From NCBI RefSeq assembly GCF_002886185.1, contig NZ_KZ614146.1, positions 1,658,930 to 1,722,929 of the forward strand: a stretch of 64,000 nucleotides of DNA. The letters run 5' to 3'. This DNA comes from Salipaludibacillus neizhouensis. Its GTDB lineage: Bacteria > Bacillota > Bacilli > Bacillales > Salisediminibacteriaceae. The position numbers and the translations under genes were made by a program. The notes below the pieces were generated by a model. The model had not been told where the DNA came from. It searched no databases and saw nothing but the letters and a program-made list of their open reading frames with translations. This document shows, piece after piece, positions 17,860-26,212 of this stretch (positions are counted from its first letter, which is position 1; every line of letters begins with the position of its first letter).

Positions 17860-20538
17860 ATGAAAAAAACTTCAATAATACTTTTCTTATTAATATTTCT
17901 TCTGACTTTTACCACAATGGCAAGTCTATCTTTTGCAGCCGGTGAAAATCAAATTCTTCATTATGAGATGAACAATATTGATGGTACAACCGTACCAGAT
18001 ACGACTGGTAACTTTGATGCCGATTGGATAAATCCAAAAAATTCTCAGTGGATTAATGGTGAAAATGTGGGAGCTATTAACTTTGAAGGTGGCAATACTT
18101 CTTCGTATATTGAAATACCAGAGGGTGTTTTTGATGGGCTAGAAAGTGTAACTGTCTCCACATTAGTTAACTGGAAAGGAAACAGTCAAGCAGAATGGAT
18201 TTTCGCATTAGGTCAAGATAGCAATAAGTATATGTTTGCAACACCTAGTCGTAATTCTGGAGACAACTCTGCACGTCTCGGCCTAGGTACTACAAGCTGG
18301 CGAAATGAAGCCGCAGCTAATTCAATAGAAGGGGCAATGGATTCAGATGAGTGGAAGCATGTGACAACAGTAATGAATGGTGAAGAGGAAACATTGACTC
18401 TTTATATTGATGGTGAGGAAGTAGGATCAGGATCTACAAGAGGTTATACATTAGAGGAAATCAATAATACAAATGGTAGAAGTGGATTTATTGGGAGGTC
18501 ATTCTACTCTGGTGACCCGTACTTCGGAGGAATGATTGCAGACTTTCAAGTATACAACGATGCATTATCTGCATCAGAAGTAAGAGATTTAAAAGAGGAT
18601 ATGGGTGAGAAGATTGAAGAAATGGATGGGTTTATAGTCGAGCATGTTGCAAATAAACTTGATTACGAGTTTTTTATCAATCAAAATGAAAAGAAAGATG
18701 AGATAAAAACCAATTTATCTTTCCCGACGAACGATGACTATAATACGACATTAACATGGAAATCGAGCAATCAAGACCTTATCTCAAATGAAGGCACAGT
18801 GACTAGACCCTCTTATGAGGAAGAGAGCCAGGAAATTGTCATCACAGTAACTGTAGCTAATGGTACAAATTCGATTACGAAAGAATTTACAGTAACAGTC
18901 TTAAGAAAGCCCTCAGATTCTGAAGCTGTCACCGAAGATGCTAAAAACTTGATCATTTATAACATCAATGATGTACGAGGGAACCTGACGTTACCTACGA
19001 TGGGAGAAAATGGATCAACAATTACCTGGGATTCCAGGAATTCTTCTGTGATTACACCAACAGGGGAGGTTGATCGTCCAACTCATGGCAGTGGAGATGA
19101 GATAGTTAGATTAACGGCTTCAATCACCTTGAATGATGAAATGATTACAAAAGCATTTTTAGCATCAGTAAAAGAAATGCCAGAAGAAGAAGATTATGAA
19201 GGATACCTCTTCAGCTATATGAGAGGGGAAGGTCGTTCCGACGGAGAACAAATTTTCTTTTCTTTGAGTGAAGGGAATGATCCGCTTAGCTATCAGCCTT
19301 TAAATAATAATGAACCTTCGATTATTTCAGAGTTAGGAGAAGAAGGATTAAGAGATCCGTTTATTATTCGTTCACCAGAGGGTGACAAGTTCTATATGAT
19401 AGCAACTGATTTGAAAATTTATGGAAATCATGACTGGCACGGAGCCCAGACTACAGGGAGTAGATCGATTATGGTTTGGGAATCTAACGATCTGGTAGAA
19501 TGGTCTGAACAACGAATGGTAGAGGTTGCTCCACCAGAAGCCGGGAACACATGGGCACCGGAAATATTTTATGACGATACAACGGGCGAATATGTTGTTT
19601 TCTGGGCGTCTAAACTTTATGAAGATGAAACTCAAAGAAGTTCAGGTGCCACACATAACCGAATGATGTATTCAAAAACAAGAGATTTTAATACATTTAC
19701 GGATCCTGAAATTTATATAGACTATGGCTACTCTGTCATTGATACGACGATGATAGAACATGAGGGCAAAATCTATCGATTCCATAAAGATGAAAGAAAT
19801 AATTCCACTGATGCACCACATGGAAAATACATTTTCCAAGACGTAGGAGATTCGGTTTTAGACGAGAATTTTGAACTTATTAAAGAAAGTGTAGGGCGTG
19901 ATCATGTAGGTCATACAGAAGGACCGATCATTTTTAAATCAAACATAGAAGAAAAGTGGTACCTATTTGTAGATGAGTTTGGCGGAAGAGGTTATGTACC
20001 ATTGGAATCACCAGACTTAAACTCTGGCGAGTGGACAGCGCCGGATAACTATAGCTTTCCGTCAGGTATCAGACATGGATCTGTGTTACCAGTTACAAAA
20101 ACAGAACATGAAAGCTTATTGTCAAACGTGCCTAGTATTGAGGAGCCGAGCACAGAAATCGGTGTAACTGGTGTAACGCTTGATCAGGATCTAATAGAGC
20201 TGTCAGAAGGCAAGGAAGTCAAGCTTATTGCGACTGTCATACCTGAAAATGCATTGAATAAGAATGTTGCCTGGTCTAGTAGCAATGAAGATGTAGCGAT
20301 AGTAGACGAGGATGGAAAAGTAACAGCACTTGAAAAAGGAACAACTTACATTACTGTTACTACAGTTAATGGAGGTTTTATGGCAGTTAGCAAAGTTATT
20401 GTCTCAAAAGAAGATGACTCAGACACTACGTCACCGAGAAACAAAGGTAAAGGGAGTGATAACGGAAAAGGCAAAGGGCTGGATAAAGAAAAGGGTAAAG
20501 GTAAAGAAAATGGGATAGGTAAAGGCTTAAATAAATAA
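17860..20538 (+). CDS. secreted modular GH43 glycosidase (LamG-Ig-Ig-GH43-Big2-tail)
   Basis: An 892-residue secreted GH43 enzyme, the shortest of the three paralogues. Signal peptide (1-26), LamG (about 28-250), two Ig-like domains (about 255-437), GH43 (about 443-755), Big_2 domain (about 767-850) and Gly/Lys-rich tail. Triad: base Asp in GLRDPF, pKa Asp in VIDTT, acid Glu in HTEGP; RHGSVLPVT is the terminal propeller motif. The N-terminal third is close to that of the second enzyme. Its Big_2 domain and tail are close to those of the first enzyme at nucleotide level, so the gene looks like a mosaic of the other two. It lacks the second LamG. The same AAGGAG leader as the second gene precedes it. 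The substrate is presumably an arabinofuranosyl glycan. Confidence 0.9.
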   Translation: MKKTSIILFLLIFLLTFTTMASLSFAAGENQILHYEMNNIDGTTVPDTTGNFDADWINPKNSQWINGENVGAINFEGGNTSSYIEIPEGVFDGLESVTVSTLVNWKGNSQAEWIFALGQDSNKYMFATPSRNSGDNSARLGLGTTSWRNEAAANSIEGAMDSDEWKHVTTVMNGEEETLTLYIDGEEVGSGSTRGYTLEEINNTNGRSGFIGRSFYSGDPYFGGMIADFQVYNDALSASEVRDLKEDMGEKIEEMDGFIVEHVANKLDYEFFINQNEKKDEIKTNLSFPTNDDYNTTLTWKSSNQDLISNEGTVTRPSYEEESQEIVITVTVANGTNSITKEFTVTVLRKPSDSEAVTEDAKNLIIYNINDVRGNLTLPTMGENGSTITWDSRNSSVITPTGEVDRPTHGSGDEIVRLTASITLNDEMITKAFLASVKEMPEEEDYEGYLFSYMRGEGRSDGEQIFFSLSEGNDPLSYQPLNNNEPSIISELGEEGLRDPFIIRSPEGDKFYMIATDLKIYGNHDWHGAQTTGSRSIMVWESNDLVEWSEQRMVEVAPPEAGNTWAPEIFYDDTTGEYVVFWASKLYEDETQRSSGATHNRMMYSKTRDFNTFTDPEIYIDYGYSVIDTTMIEHEGKIYRFHKDERNNSTDAPHGKYIFQDVGDSVLDENFELIKESVGRDHVGHTEGPIIFKSNIEEKWYLFVDEFGGRGYVPLESPDLNSGEWTAPDNYSFPSGIRHGSVLPVTKTEHESLLSNVPSIEEPSTEIGVTGVTLDQDLIELSEGKEVKLIATVIPENALNKNVAWSSSNEDVAIVDEDGKVTALEKGTTYITVTTVNGGFMAVSKVIVSKEDDSDTTSPRNKGKGSDNGKGKGLDKEKGKGKENGIGKGLNK

Positions 20539-20574
20539 AAAGTTTAAGTGAAAGGAAAAGCAAGACTAAATTAA

Positions 20575-20612
20575 TTACTAGCTTTCAAGTCTATATACTT
20601 GAAAGCTAGTAA
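20575..20612 (+). terminator. conserved long hairpin after third GH43 gene (copy 3)
   Basis: A 16-bp perfect stem (20575-20590 with 20597-20612) with loop CTATAT. Loop-proximal pairs differ from copies 1 and 2 (AAGT/ACTT instead of AAGCA/TGCTT) yet still pair, a compensatory change supporting a maintained RNA structure. AAAAATAAT follows. Confidence 0.7.
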
Positions 20613-21197
20613 AAATAATATGTTCCGTTGTACAGTTCTTATTAGTATTGTTATAGTAAATTCACTTGAGAATGAGAATGAGTTATAAGGGAGTAAATTG
20701 TGTGAATATTTAACATAAAGAAATGGCAAACTGTTTCCTTTTGTTATTTAATTTAAAGTGACAAATAAACCTCATAAAAATGCTTTGTACTCTTCCCTCA
20801 CTATTTTCGTCATCTAAGATTACGTTAATTCACATAAATTATTAAAACACTAGTGTTGTGAGGTTTAGACTATCCCTTTAGGCATCTAAAGCAGGACTAA
20901 GTTTATAAGATGGACAGGAACTATATAGCCTATCGCAATAATAAGGACAATAATGAGTGAATTATAAAAAACACTGGGAATTTGGATTGCAAAGTAACTA
21001 TGATGGATTGAAATCATTCGACGTCTACCGGGAAACTACGATAATACTCCCGTTCATTCAGACCTTAAAACGTATGGAGAAGACCATAACCATGAATGGA
21101 AACAATATTTTATTCGTGATGACAATACGACAGCTTCAGAATGCCCTTTTCACCGAAAAAATAAAAAGGACTCATAAACATTTTTTGTTTTTCAATA
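20613..21197. other. gene-poor region with a possible decayed reading frame
   Basis: No convincing gene is present. An open frame without a start codon, 21004-21177 (+), encodes about 57 residues including NYDNTPVHSDLKTYGEDHNH and ends ECPFHRKNKKDS. It looks protein-like (many charged residues) but I cannot name it, and upstream frames are broken by stops. A GAGAATGAGAATGAG tract at 20668-20682 is Fur-box-like but has no gene to serve. I read the stretch as the remains of a decayed gene. Confidence 0.35.
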
Positions 21198-22220
21198 TTA
21201 GGTCTCATTCACTGAAATGGATCTGTCATGAAGCCATTTTTCCAGGAAGTAAGGTAATTCACCTTTAAGGGCAAGAGAAATGTGGCCCCCTTTTACTCTT
21301 TTATACGTTTTATCTATGCTCGAAACTTTGTTCATAATTGGATAAGTGAGTTTTTCAGGAACAATAAGATCATCAGTAGTAGAAATAACAAGCAAATTTG
21401 CTTTTAAATTTGAAAGGTATACCGTTTGCCCTTGAATTTTCAGTTTATTTTCCATTAATTTATTCTTTCCACCAAGGTCATCCATAAGTTGTCTTAAAGT
21501 TAGAGCAGAAAACGGGATATGACTGGACAACCATTCGTTAACGAGTTGACGCTTTACATTCGTCTTCTCACTTCGGGATGGGGTCAGTGAGGCTAACTTA
21601 GAACTGATTGTAAAGGGGGAAGTCGCCAATCGTAAACCAGTATTAATAAATTTGGATGGAATCATTCCGTAATCGTTCAATAATTGATCAACGCTACTTG
21701 AATCATTCTTCAAAACTTGAAACCAGTTAGGGAAAACATCGTAGGAGCTAAAGTCTAGAGGAGGAGCAAATAAGATGAGATTTTTAATAGACTCATTAAT
21801 GATAGCTGTATAAATAACCGCCAAAGTTCCTCCAAGACAATAGCCAACCATACTCATCTCCGTTGTTTGAGCATGTCGCAGGGCCCTATCTACACCAGTT
21901 TTGATGTAACTCATAATATAATCATCAAGGGACACATCTTTATCTTCATAACCCGGTCTGCCAAAATCAAGCAAATAAACGTCATATCCTTGGTCTGTAA
22001 ACGTCTCAATCATACTCATACCAGGAGCTAAATCAAGTATATACGCTTCGTTAATCAAAGAATAAACCAAAAATAAAGGCGTACGATAGACTTTTTTAGA
22101 AGCAGGGTAATACCATAGTACTGTTTTATTCCTCTTCCATACTACTTCTCGCGAAGATACTCCGACTTTCCTTTTTCTTTTTATACTTTTTTCTTTTTTA
22201 TCACCCTCGTCTCTCCGCAT
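21198..22220 (-). CDS. phaC: class IV poly(3-hydroxyalkanoate) synthase subunit PhaC
   Basis: An alpha/beta-hydrolase polymerase that joins 3-hydroxyacyl-CoA units into PHA granules. The lipase-like box is GYCLGG with the nucleophile Cys. The Asp is in STTDDLIV and the His in VKGGHISLA, completing the Cys-Asp-His triad. Blocks such as TPLFLVYSLINEAYILDL and DVYLLDFG are typical of class III/IV PhaC. I start it at the ATG ending at 22220 (MRRDEG), because AAAAAGGAG lies just upstream. An in-frame ATG further upstream (22277) lies inside phaR and lacks a site. The 340-residue product is close to the usual 350-360. The start overlaps the phaR stop by 20 bp, so translation is coupled. Confidence 0.9.
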   Translation of the reverse strand: MRRDEGDKKEKSIKRKRKVGVSSREVVWKRNKTVLWYYPASKKVYRTPLFLVYSLINEAYILDLAPGMSMIETFTDQGYDVYLLDFGRPGYEDKDVSLDDYIMSYIKTGVDRALRHAQTTEMSMVGYCLGGTLAVIYTAIINESIKNLILFAPPLDFSSYDVFPNWFQVLKNDSSSVDQLLNDYGMIPSKFINTGLRLATSPFTISSKLASLTPSRSEKTNVKRQLVNEWLSSHIPFSALTLRQLMDDLGGKNKLMENKLKIQGQTVYLSNLKANLLVISTTDDLIVPEKLTYPIMNKVSSIDKTYKRVKGGHISLALKGELPYFLEKWLHDRSISVNET

Positions 22221-22602
22221 ATCCTTTCTTCTCCTTTTTAAAAGTTTTCGGTTTTGCAGGCATTTTAACGATTTCATACGTTTGTTGTTTTTCTTCTTTT
22301 TGAGCTTTTAACTGATGTATTTCTTCTTCGATGGTGTCTAGCTTTTCTTCTAACTGCATACAAAGTCTAGCAACGTTTGCTACATCATCCTTGGTAGGAA
22401 TGTTTAGTTGTAGAGCTAAAATTTCACTGTACTCATGTAGCTTTCCTAAAATAGAAGAATGCTTTTCCATAAATTTGTGCGCTCTTTTTATTGTTTTAGG
22501 ATCATCCAATAACTCTTGAACACGTTCATTTAATCGCGCATCTGTTTGGGAGGCGAGTTCCGATAGATAATCACGTAACATTATTTTTTTATCATTGCTC
22601 AT
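22201..22602 (-). CDS. phaR: PHA synthase accessory subunit PhaR
   Basis: A 133-residue, mostly helical protein with the segment LNIPTKDDVANVARLCMQLEEKLDTIEEEI, here cited as its first part TKDDVANVARL and a coiled-coil continuation, typical of Bacillus PhaR, the obligate partner of class IV PhaC. The C-terminal 40 residues are Lys/Glu rich. It is shorter than B. megaterium PhaR. It is directly upstream of, and overlaps, phaC. AAAGGATG lies before its ATG. phaP, phaQ and phaB are not in the window. Confidence 0.82.
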   Translation of the reverse strand: MSNDKKIMLRDYLSELASQTDARLNERVQELLDDPKTIKRAHKFMEKHSSILGKLHEYSEILALQLNIPTKDDVANVARLCMQLEEKLDTIEEEIHQLKAQKEEKQQTYEIVKMPAKPKTFKKEKKGYAERRG

Positions 22603-22860
22603 GTGAATACATCCTTTCGCTTTTCGATCATTTGAAAGAGTTGAGATGCACTCTTTTTATACTATACACATTCGAACAAGCATTGGTTCACAATTTAGTT
22701 GTTTGTCTTCCAACAGGAGTATTTCATACAGTTAACTATAACCATGATAAACTTCCACTTATTCACTGATTTATCTTAATCTCCACTCATATACATCCCT
22801 TCTTCGATAGATTTACATAGAATGACTAAGTCACCATCTTAGAAGGAGGTAGAAAAATCA

Positions 22861-24228
22861 ATGTTAAATAGAGTTAGGAAACGAAACCAGCCTCCTGGAC
22901 CAAAAGGGAAGGTAATAAAAGGCAGTTTAAACGATTTTCAAGCTGGACCTCTACCATTTTTATTCAAAACAGCAAAGGAATACGGACCAATTAGTTGCTT
23001 TCGATTTGGACCTTTCCAAAATGTTTACCTTGTAAATGAACCAGACTTAATAAAAGAAATACTTGTTACAAAACAAAAGTCATTTGTGAAATCACGGGAT
23101 ATCCAAACACTTAAAGCTGTGGTGGGTGAGGGACTGTTAACAAGCGAAAAAGACATGCATATGCAGCAGAGAAGAATGATACAACCCTCTTTTAAAAAAT
23201 CGCATATTTCAAGTTACGCACAAGATATGATAGATACAACACATTCTTTTATTTCAAAATGGAAGAATGAAGAAGAAAAAGTGATCACTGACGACATGAT
23301 GGATATTGCACTTGGCATCATCACAAAAACAATGTTTAGTATGGATTTCGAAGAGGGTGCCAAAAAACTAGGGGAACCGATGGATGCAGTAATGAAGATT
23401 GGGGTTAAAAGAATGAGGTCACTTATTCAACTACCTCTCTGGCTTCCAACAAAAAACAATCGTAAATTAAAAAAAGCTGTATCCAAACTTGATCAAGAGA
23501 TTTATCAGATTATTGAAAGGCGTCGACAAGAGCCAGGTGTTCACTCTGATCTATTAGGTGTTTTAATGGAAGCAAAAGACGAAGATGACGGAGAAGGGAT
23601 GTCTGACTTGCAGCTTCGAGACGAACTAATGACGATTTTTCTCGCGGGTCATGAAACAACGGCTAATTTGTTATCCTGGACGCTTTACTTACTGTCTCAA
23701 AATCCAAAAGCGGAGAAAAAACTCTATGATGAAATCGTCGGTGTCACTGGCGATAATCAAGTAACTCCTGAGAACTTTGCTGACCTTCCCTATACTCAAT
23801 TTGTTATCTGGGAATCCATGCGTTTATATCCACCTGCATATGTTATTGGGCGACAAGTCGACAAGAAAGTGAACATTGGAGGATATCATTTTAAAAAGGG
23901 TGAAATGGTGTTAATGAGTCAATATGTCATGCATCGAAATTCTGATTACTTTGACAATCCTGAGGAATTTATCCCCGATCGATTTGCCGATAATTTTATG
24001 AAGAAACTACCAACTTATGCCTATTTTCCATTTGGAGGAGGTCCCAGAGTTTGTGTTGGAAATCATTTTTCATTAATGGAGGGAGTCCTCGCATTAGCTG
24101 TAATGATGAAAGAGTACAGTGTGAAAATGGCACCAAATCATGGAGAAATTAAACCACAACCTCTTGTTACTCTTAGACCTAAGTATGGGCTTCGAATGAT
24201 TATAAAAAGGCGGGCAAGCAATTCATAA
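22861..24228 (+). CDS. cytochrome P450
   Basis: A 455-residue soluble P450 monooxygenase with all family signatures: proline-rich start (PPGPKG), I-helix oxygen-binding motif AGHETTANLL (about 260), ExxR motif ESMR (about 318), PERF-like motif FIPDRF, and haem-ligand loop FGGGPRVCVG (Cys about 398). No reductase domain is fused and no ferredoxin gene is adjacent, so redox partners lie elsewhere. The sequence style is like Bacillus CYP197/CYP102-haem-domain relatives; I cannot assign the subfamily or substrate. AGAAGGAGG lies 13 bases before the ATG. It is a single-gene unit ended by the terminator at 24241. Confidence 0.92.
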   Translation: MLNRVRKRNQPPGPKGKVIKGSLNDFQAGPLPFLFKTAKEYGPISCFRFGPFQNVYLVNEPDLIKEILVTKQKSFVKSRDIQTLKAVVGEGLLTSEKDMHMQQRRMIQPSFKKSHISSYAQDMIDTTHSFISKWKNEEEKVITDDMMDIALGIITKTMFSMDFEEGAKKLGEPMDAVMKIGVKRMRSLIQLPLWLPTKNNRKLKKAVSKLDQEIYQIIERRRQEPGVHSDLLGVLMEAKDEDDGEGMSDLQLRDELMTIFLAGHETTANLLSWTLYLLSQNPKAEKKLYDEIVGVTGDNQVTPENFADLPYTQFVIWESMRLYPPAYVIGRQVDKKVNIGGYHFKKGEMVLMSQYVMHRNSDYFDNPEEFIPDRFADNFMKKLPTYAYFPFGGGPRVCVGNHFSLMEGVLALAVMMKEYSVKMAPNHGEIKPQPLVTLRPKYGLRMIIKRRASNS

Positions 24229-24240
24229 CAGCAATAGAAA

Positions 24241-24278
24241 AGGGTGTTTCAAAAGGTAAAGACTTTTTGAAAAACCCT
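24241..24278. terminator. bidirectional terminator between P450 and FrnE-like genes
   Basis: AGGGTGTTTCAAAAGG pairs with CTTTTTGAAAAACCCT around a short loop with two imperfect pairs. It lies between two converging genes, so it can serve both. Confidence 0.65.
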
Positions 24279-24292
24279 CAATTTCATTCTAT

Positions 24293-25000
24293 TTAATTTT
24301 TAGAAGGTGGCTCGCAGCCATCTTCATCACAAATAGCACCTGTCGGACTATTCGCTGCTTGAGAAAGTTCATCTTGGTCGATAATTTGTTGTAAAGATTG
24401 TACCAATGCATCCGTTGGTTGAGCACCTGTAATTGCGTATTTTCCGTTAATGAGGAAAAAAGGAATACTTTGTATACCATGATCCTGTGCTTTTTGTTCG
24501 TCTGCACGAACTTCTTCACTCATATCATTACTTGCAAGCATTTCAGCAACATCATCGCGATTTAAACCAACCTCTTCGGCTAACTTTATGAGCATATCGT
24601 GATCACCAATATGCTTTGATTCAGAATAATGTGCACGTAGAAGTCGATCAGTCATTTCATGCATTAGGCTATGTTTTTTGGCGAACATCGTTAAACGGTG
24701 TGCATCAAATGTATTGGTTAATACTTGCGTCTCAAATTGAAAATCCAAACCAGCCTCTTGGGCCATTTGTTCCATATTATTACAATTGGATTTAGCCTGT
24801 TCCAAACTCATTCCATATTTTTCTGCTAATTTCTCGTAAATATTATAATTTACGTCCCGTTCCATGTTGGGATCCAACTCAAAGGATCTATAATTTACAG
24901 TAACAGGATGGTCTATTTGTTGAAGGGCGTCTTCCAGACGCTTTTTGCCAATATGGCAAAATGGTCAAGCGAAATCCGTCCACATATCAATGAATAGCAT
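24293..25000 (-). CDS. FrnE/DsbA-family oxidoreductase with in-frame UGA at the active-site Cys (candidate selenoprotein)
   Basis: A thioredoxin-fold, DsbA-family (FrnE) thiol oxidoreductase of 235 codons, the usual family length. The ATG at 25000 has GGAGG seven to eight bases upstream and the frame reads MLFIDMWTDFA-UGA-PFCHIGKK. UGA (24967-24965) stands exactly where homologues have the first Cys of CPFC. The rest (YRSFELDPN, then IQSIPFFLINGKYAITGAQ with cis-Pro) is intact to a TAA. Downstream of UGA, mRNA hairpins GCGUCU-GGA-AGACGC (loop 29 nt after UGA) and an 8-bp stem at 24943-24961 could act as a bacterial SECIS. Alternatives: a nonsense mutation or sequencing error, or re-initiation at TTG 24877 giving a form without the motif. 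Which applies cannot be settled here. Confidence 0.75.
24927..24941 (-). promoter_or_regulatory. SECIS-like hairpin candidate downstream of the FrnE UGA
   Basis: On the minus strand GCGTCT-GGA-AGACGC is a perfect 6-bp stem with a 3-nt loop beginning with G. The loop starts 29 nt after the UGA. Published bacterial SECIS features are a stem-loop with G among the first two loop bases and the loop roughly 16-37 nt from UGA, so the geometry fits. A second perfect hairpin (24943-24961) lies between it and the UGA. Short hairpins also arise by chance. Confidence 0.4.
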
Positions 25001-25205
25001 AGTTAAAACCTCCATCTATTTTTCTTACACAGTTAGTATATCTATTATGATTTAATTTGACCAATTATTTGCTCTTTACTATTGAAAATAATTCTATCTT
25101 CAAGAAGGTAATAAATTCATGCATGGGGATGCCTCAAAATTCAATCATGATATAATTAACTTCGTTCGATCACAATATAGAGGAAACAAAGGAGGGACAT
25201 TACAT

Positions 25206-26147
25206 ATGTTAATAAATAATATTTTATTTGCCAGTCCTATGCACAATGAACTTGAAATACTTTTGAAAGATAAAGAAGTATACCAGAGGAAACAATTCCG
25301 ATTCTGCTCAGAGGAAAATGTAACTACGGAAGATTATAAATGGGCTGATGCTTTCGTTTCATTCAAAAGGCCAGGAAATTTCCTGTTCGAAAATATAAAA
25401 TGGGTTCATTCTTTAGGTGCAGGTGTAGATAAGTTGCTAGATGATTCAGAATGGAAAAAAGATGTTTTATTAACAAGAACAATATCTTCTTTTGGTCAAA
25501 AAATCAGTGAATACTGCTTAAGCTATATTTTACGTGACACTCAAAACCACGAGAAGTATTCTGAAATGAACGTAAAAAATGATTGGAATCCTATACCTCC
25601 AATTCCTATGCATGAAAAACACGTGGTTATATATGGAACCGGGGTCATCGGCCAAGAGGTAGCAAAGTCACTATCCTATTTTGGAGTGAAGGTTGATGGG
25701 GTTTCCCTTAGCGGAAATGCCAATGAACATTTTAAAAACGTATATTCTTCAAAATCCGATTACTTTCGTGTTTTATCAAAAGCAGATTATATGATTAATA
25801 CAATGCCTTTAACGAAAGATACGAAGCTGCTGTTTAACACATCACTTTTCAGCCAATGTACAAACACAGTTTTTATTAACGTCGGAAGAGGGGAGTCTGT
25901 TGATAATCATGCTTTACTTGAAGCCTTGGACAGTGGAAACATAAACTCAGCCATTTTAGATGTGTTTCAAGAGGAGCCTCTTCCAAAAAAAGATATGTTT
26001 TGGACTCATTCAAGAGTTATTGTAACGCCACATATATCCGCGGTAACAACGCCTGAGGAAGGACTAGATTGTTTTCTCGACACATTATATACTATCGACA
26101 CCGACAGAATACCTTCTAACATAGTAGATGTAGAAAAGAGATTTTGA
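25206..26147 (+). CDS. D-isomer 2-hydroxyacid dehydrogenase (NAD-dependent)
   Basis: A 313-residue member of the D-2-hydroxyacid dehydrogenase family. The Rossmann motif is VIYGTGVIGQEVA. The catalytic set appears as Arg in NVGRGESVDN, Glu in FQEEPLP and His in VTPHISAVT. I start at ATG 25206, preceded by AAAGGAGGGACATTAC; the upstream in-frame ATG (25119) has no ribosome site. The N-terminal catalytic half is short and diverged, as in GhrA/YGHR-type glyoxylate/hydroxypyruvate reductases, which is my best guess at substrate class. It is transcribed alone and ends at the terminator at 26165. Confidence 0.87.
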   Translation: MLINNILFASPMHNELEILLKDKEVYQRKQFRFCSEENVTTEDYKWADAFVSFKRPGNFLFENIKWVHSLGAGVDKLLDDSEWKKDVLLTRTISSFGQKISEYCLSYILRDTQNHEKYSEMNVKNDWNPIPPIPMHEKHVVIYGTGVIGQEVAKSLSYFGVKVDGVSLSGNANEHFKNVYSSKSDYFRVLSKADYMINTMPLTKDTKLLFNTSLFSQCTNTVFINVGRGESVDNHALLEALDSGNINSAILDVFQEEPLPKKDMFWTHSRVIVTPHISAVTTPEEGLDCFLDTLYTIDTDRIPSNIVDVEKRF

Positions 26148-26164
26148 CATTTGTAGCTCTATAA

Positions 26165-26194
26165 AAAAAACGAAAGCAAATGCTTTCGTTTTTT
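26165..26194. terminator. bidirectional rho-independent terminator
   Basis: A perfect 14-bp stem AAAAAACGAAAGCA / TGCTTTCGTTTTTT with a 2-nt loop, A-run on one side and T-run on the other. It sits between the converging dehydrogenase and flavohaemoglobin genes. Confidence 0.9.
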
Positions 26195-26212
26195 AAAATG
26201 ATGCTGCATCTA

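Noticed and set aside
20668-20682. GAGAATGAGAATGAG as a Fur box
   Set aside because: There is no intact gene downstream and the match to the Fur consensus is partial.
20701-20750. GTG directly followed by TGA after GGGAGTAAATT, another possible UGA-containing small ORF
   Set aside because: The frame is only about 17 codons and has no similarity; it is most likely random sequence.
20910-21144. A plus-strand frame starting ATG 20910 with two in-frame UGA codons (20958 and 21009), tempting as a further UGA-recoded gene
   Set aside because: The product is short, AT-driven and unlike any protein I know, there is no Shine-Dalgarno sequence, and no Cys alignment can be made. It does not support recoding.
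24293-24877. Shorter DsbA-like protein starting at TTG 24877
   Set aside because: The start has no ribosome site, would remove the catalytic motif, and the upstream frame with a strong site continues the family N-terminus through the UGA.
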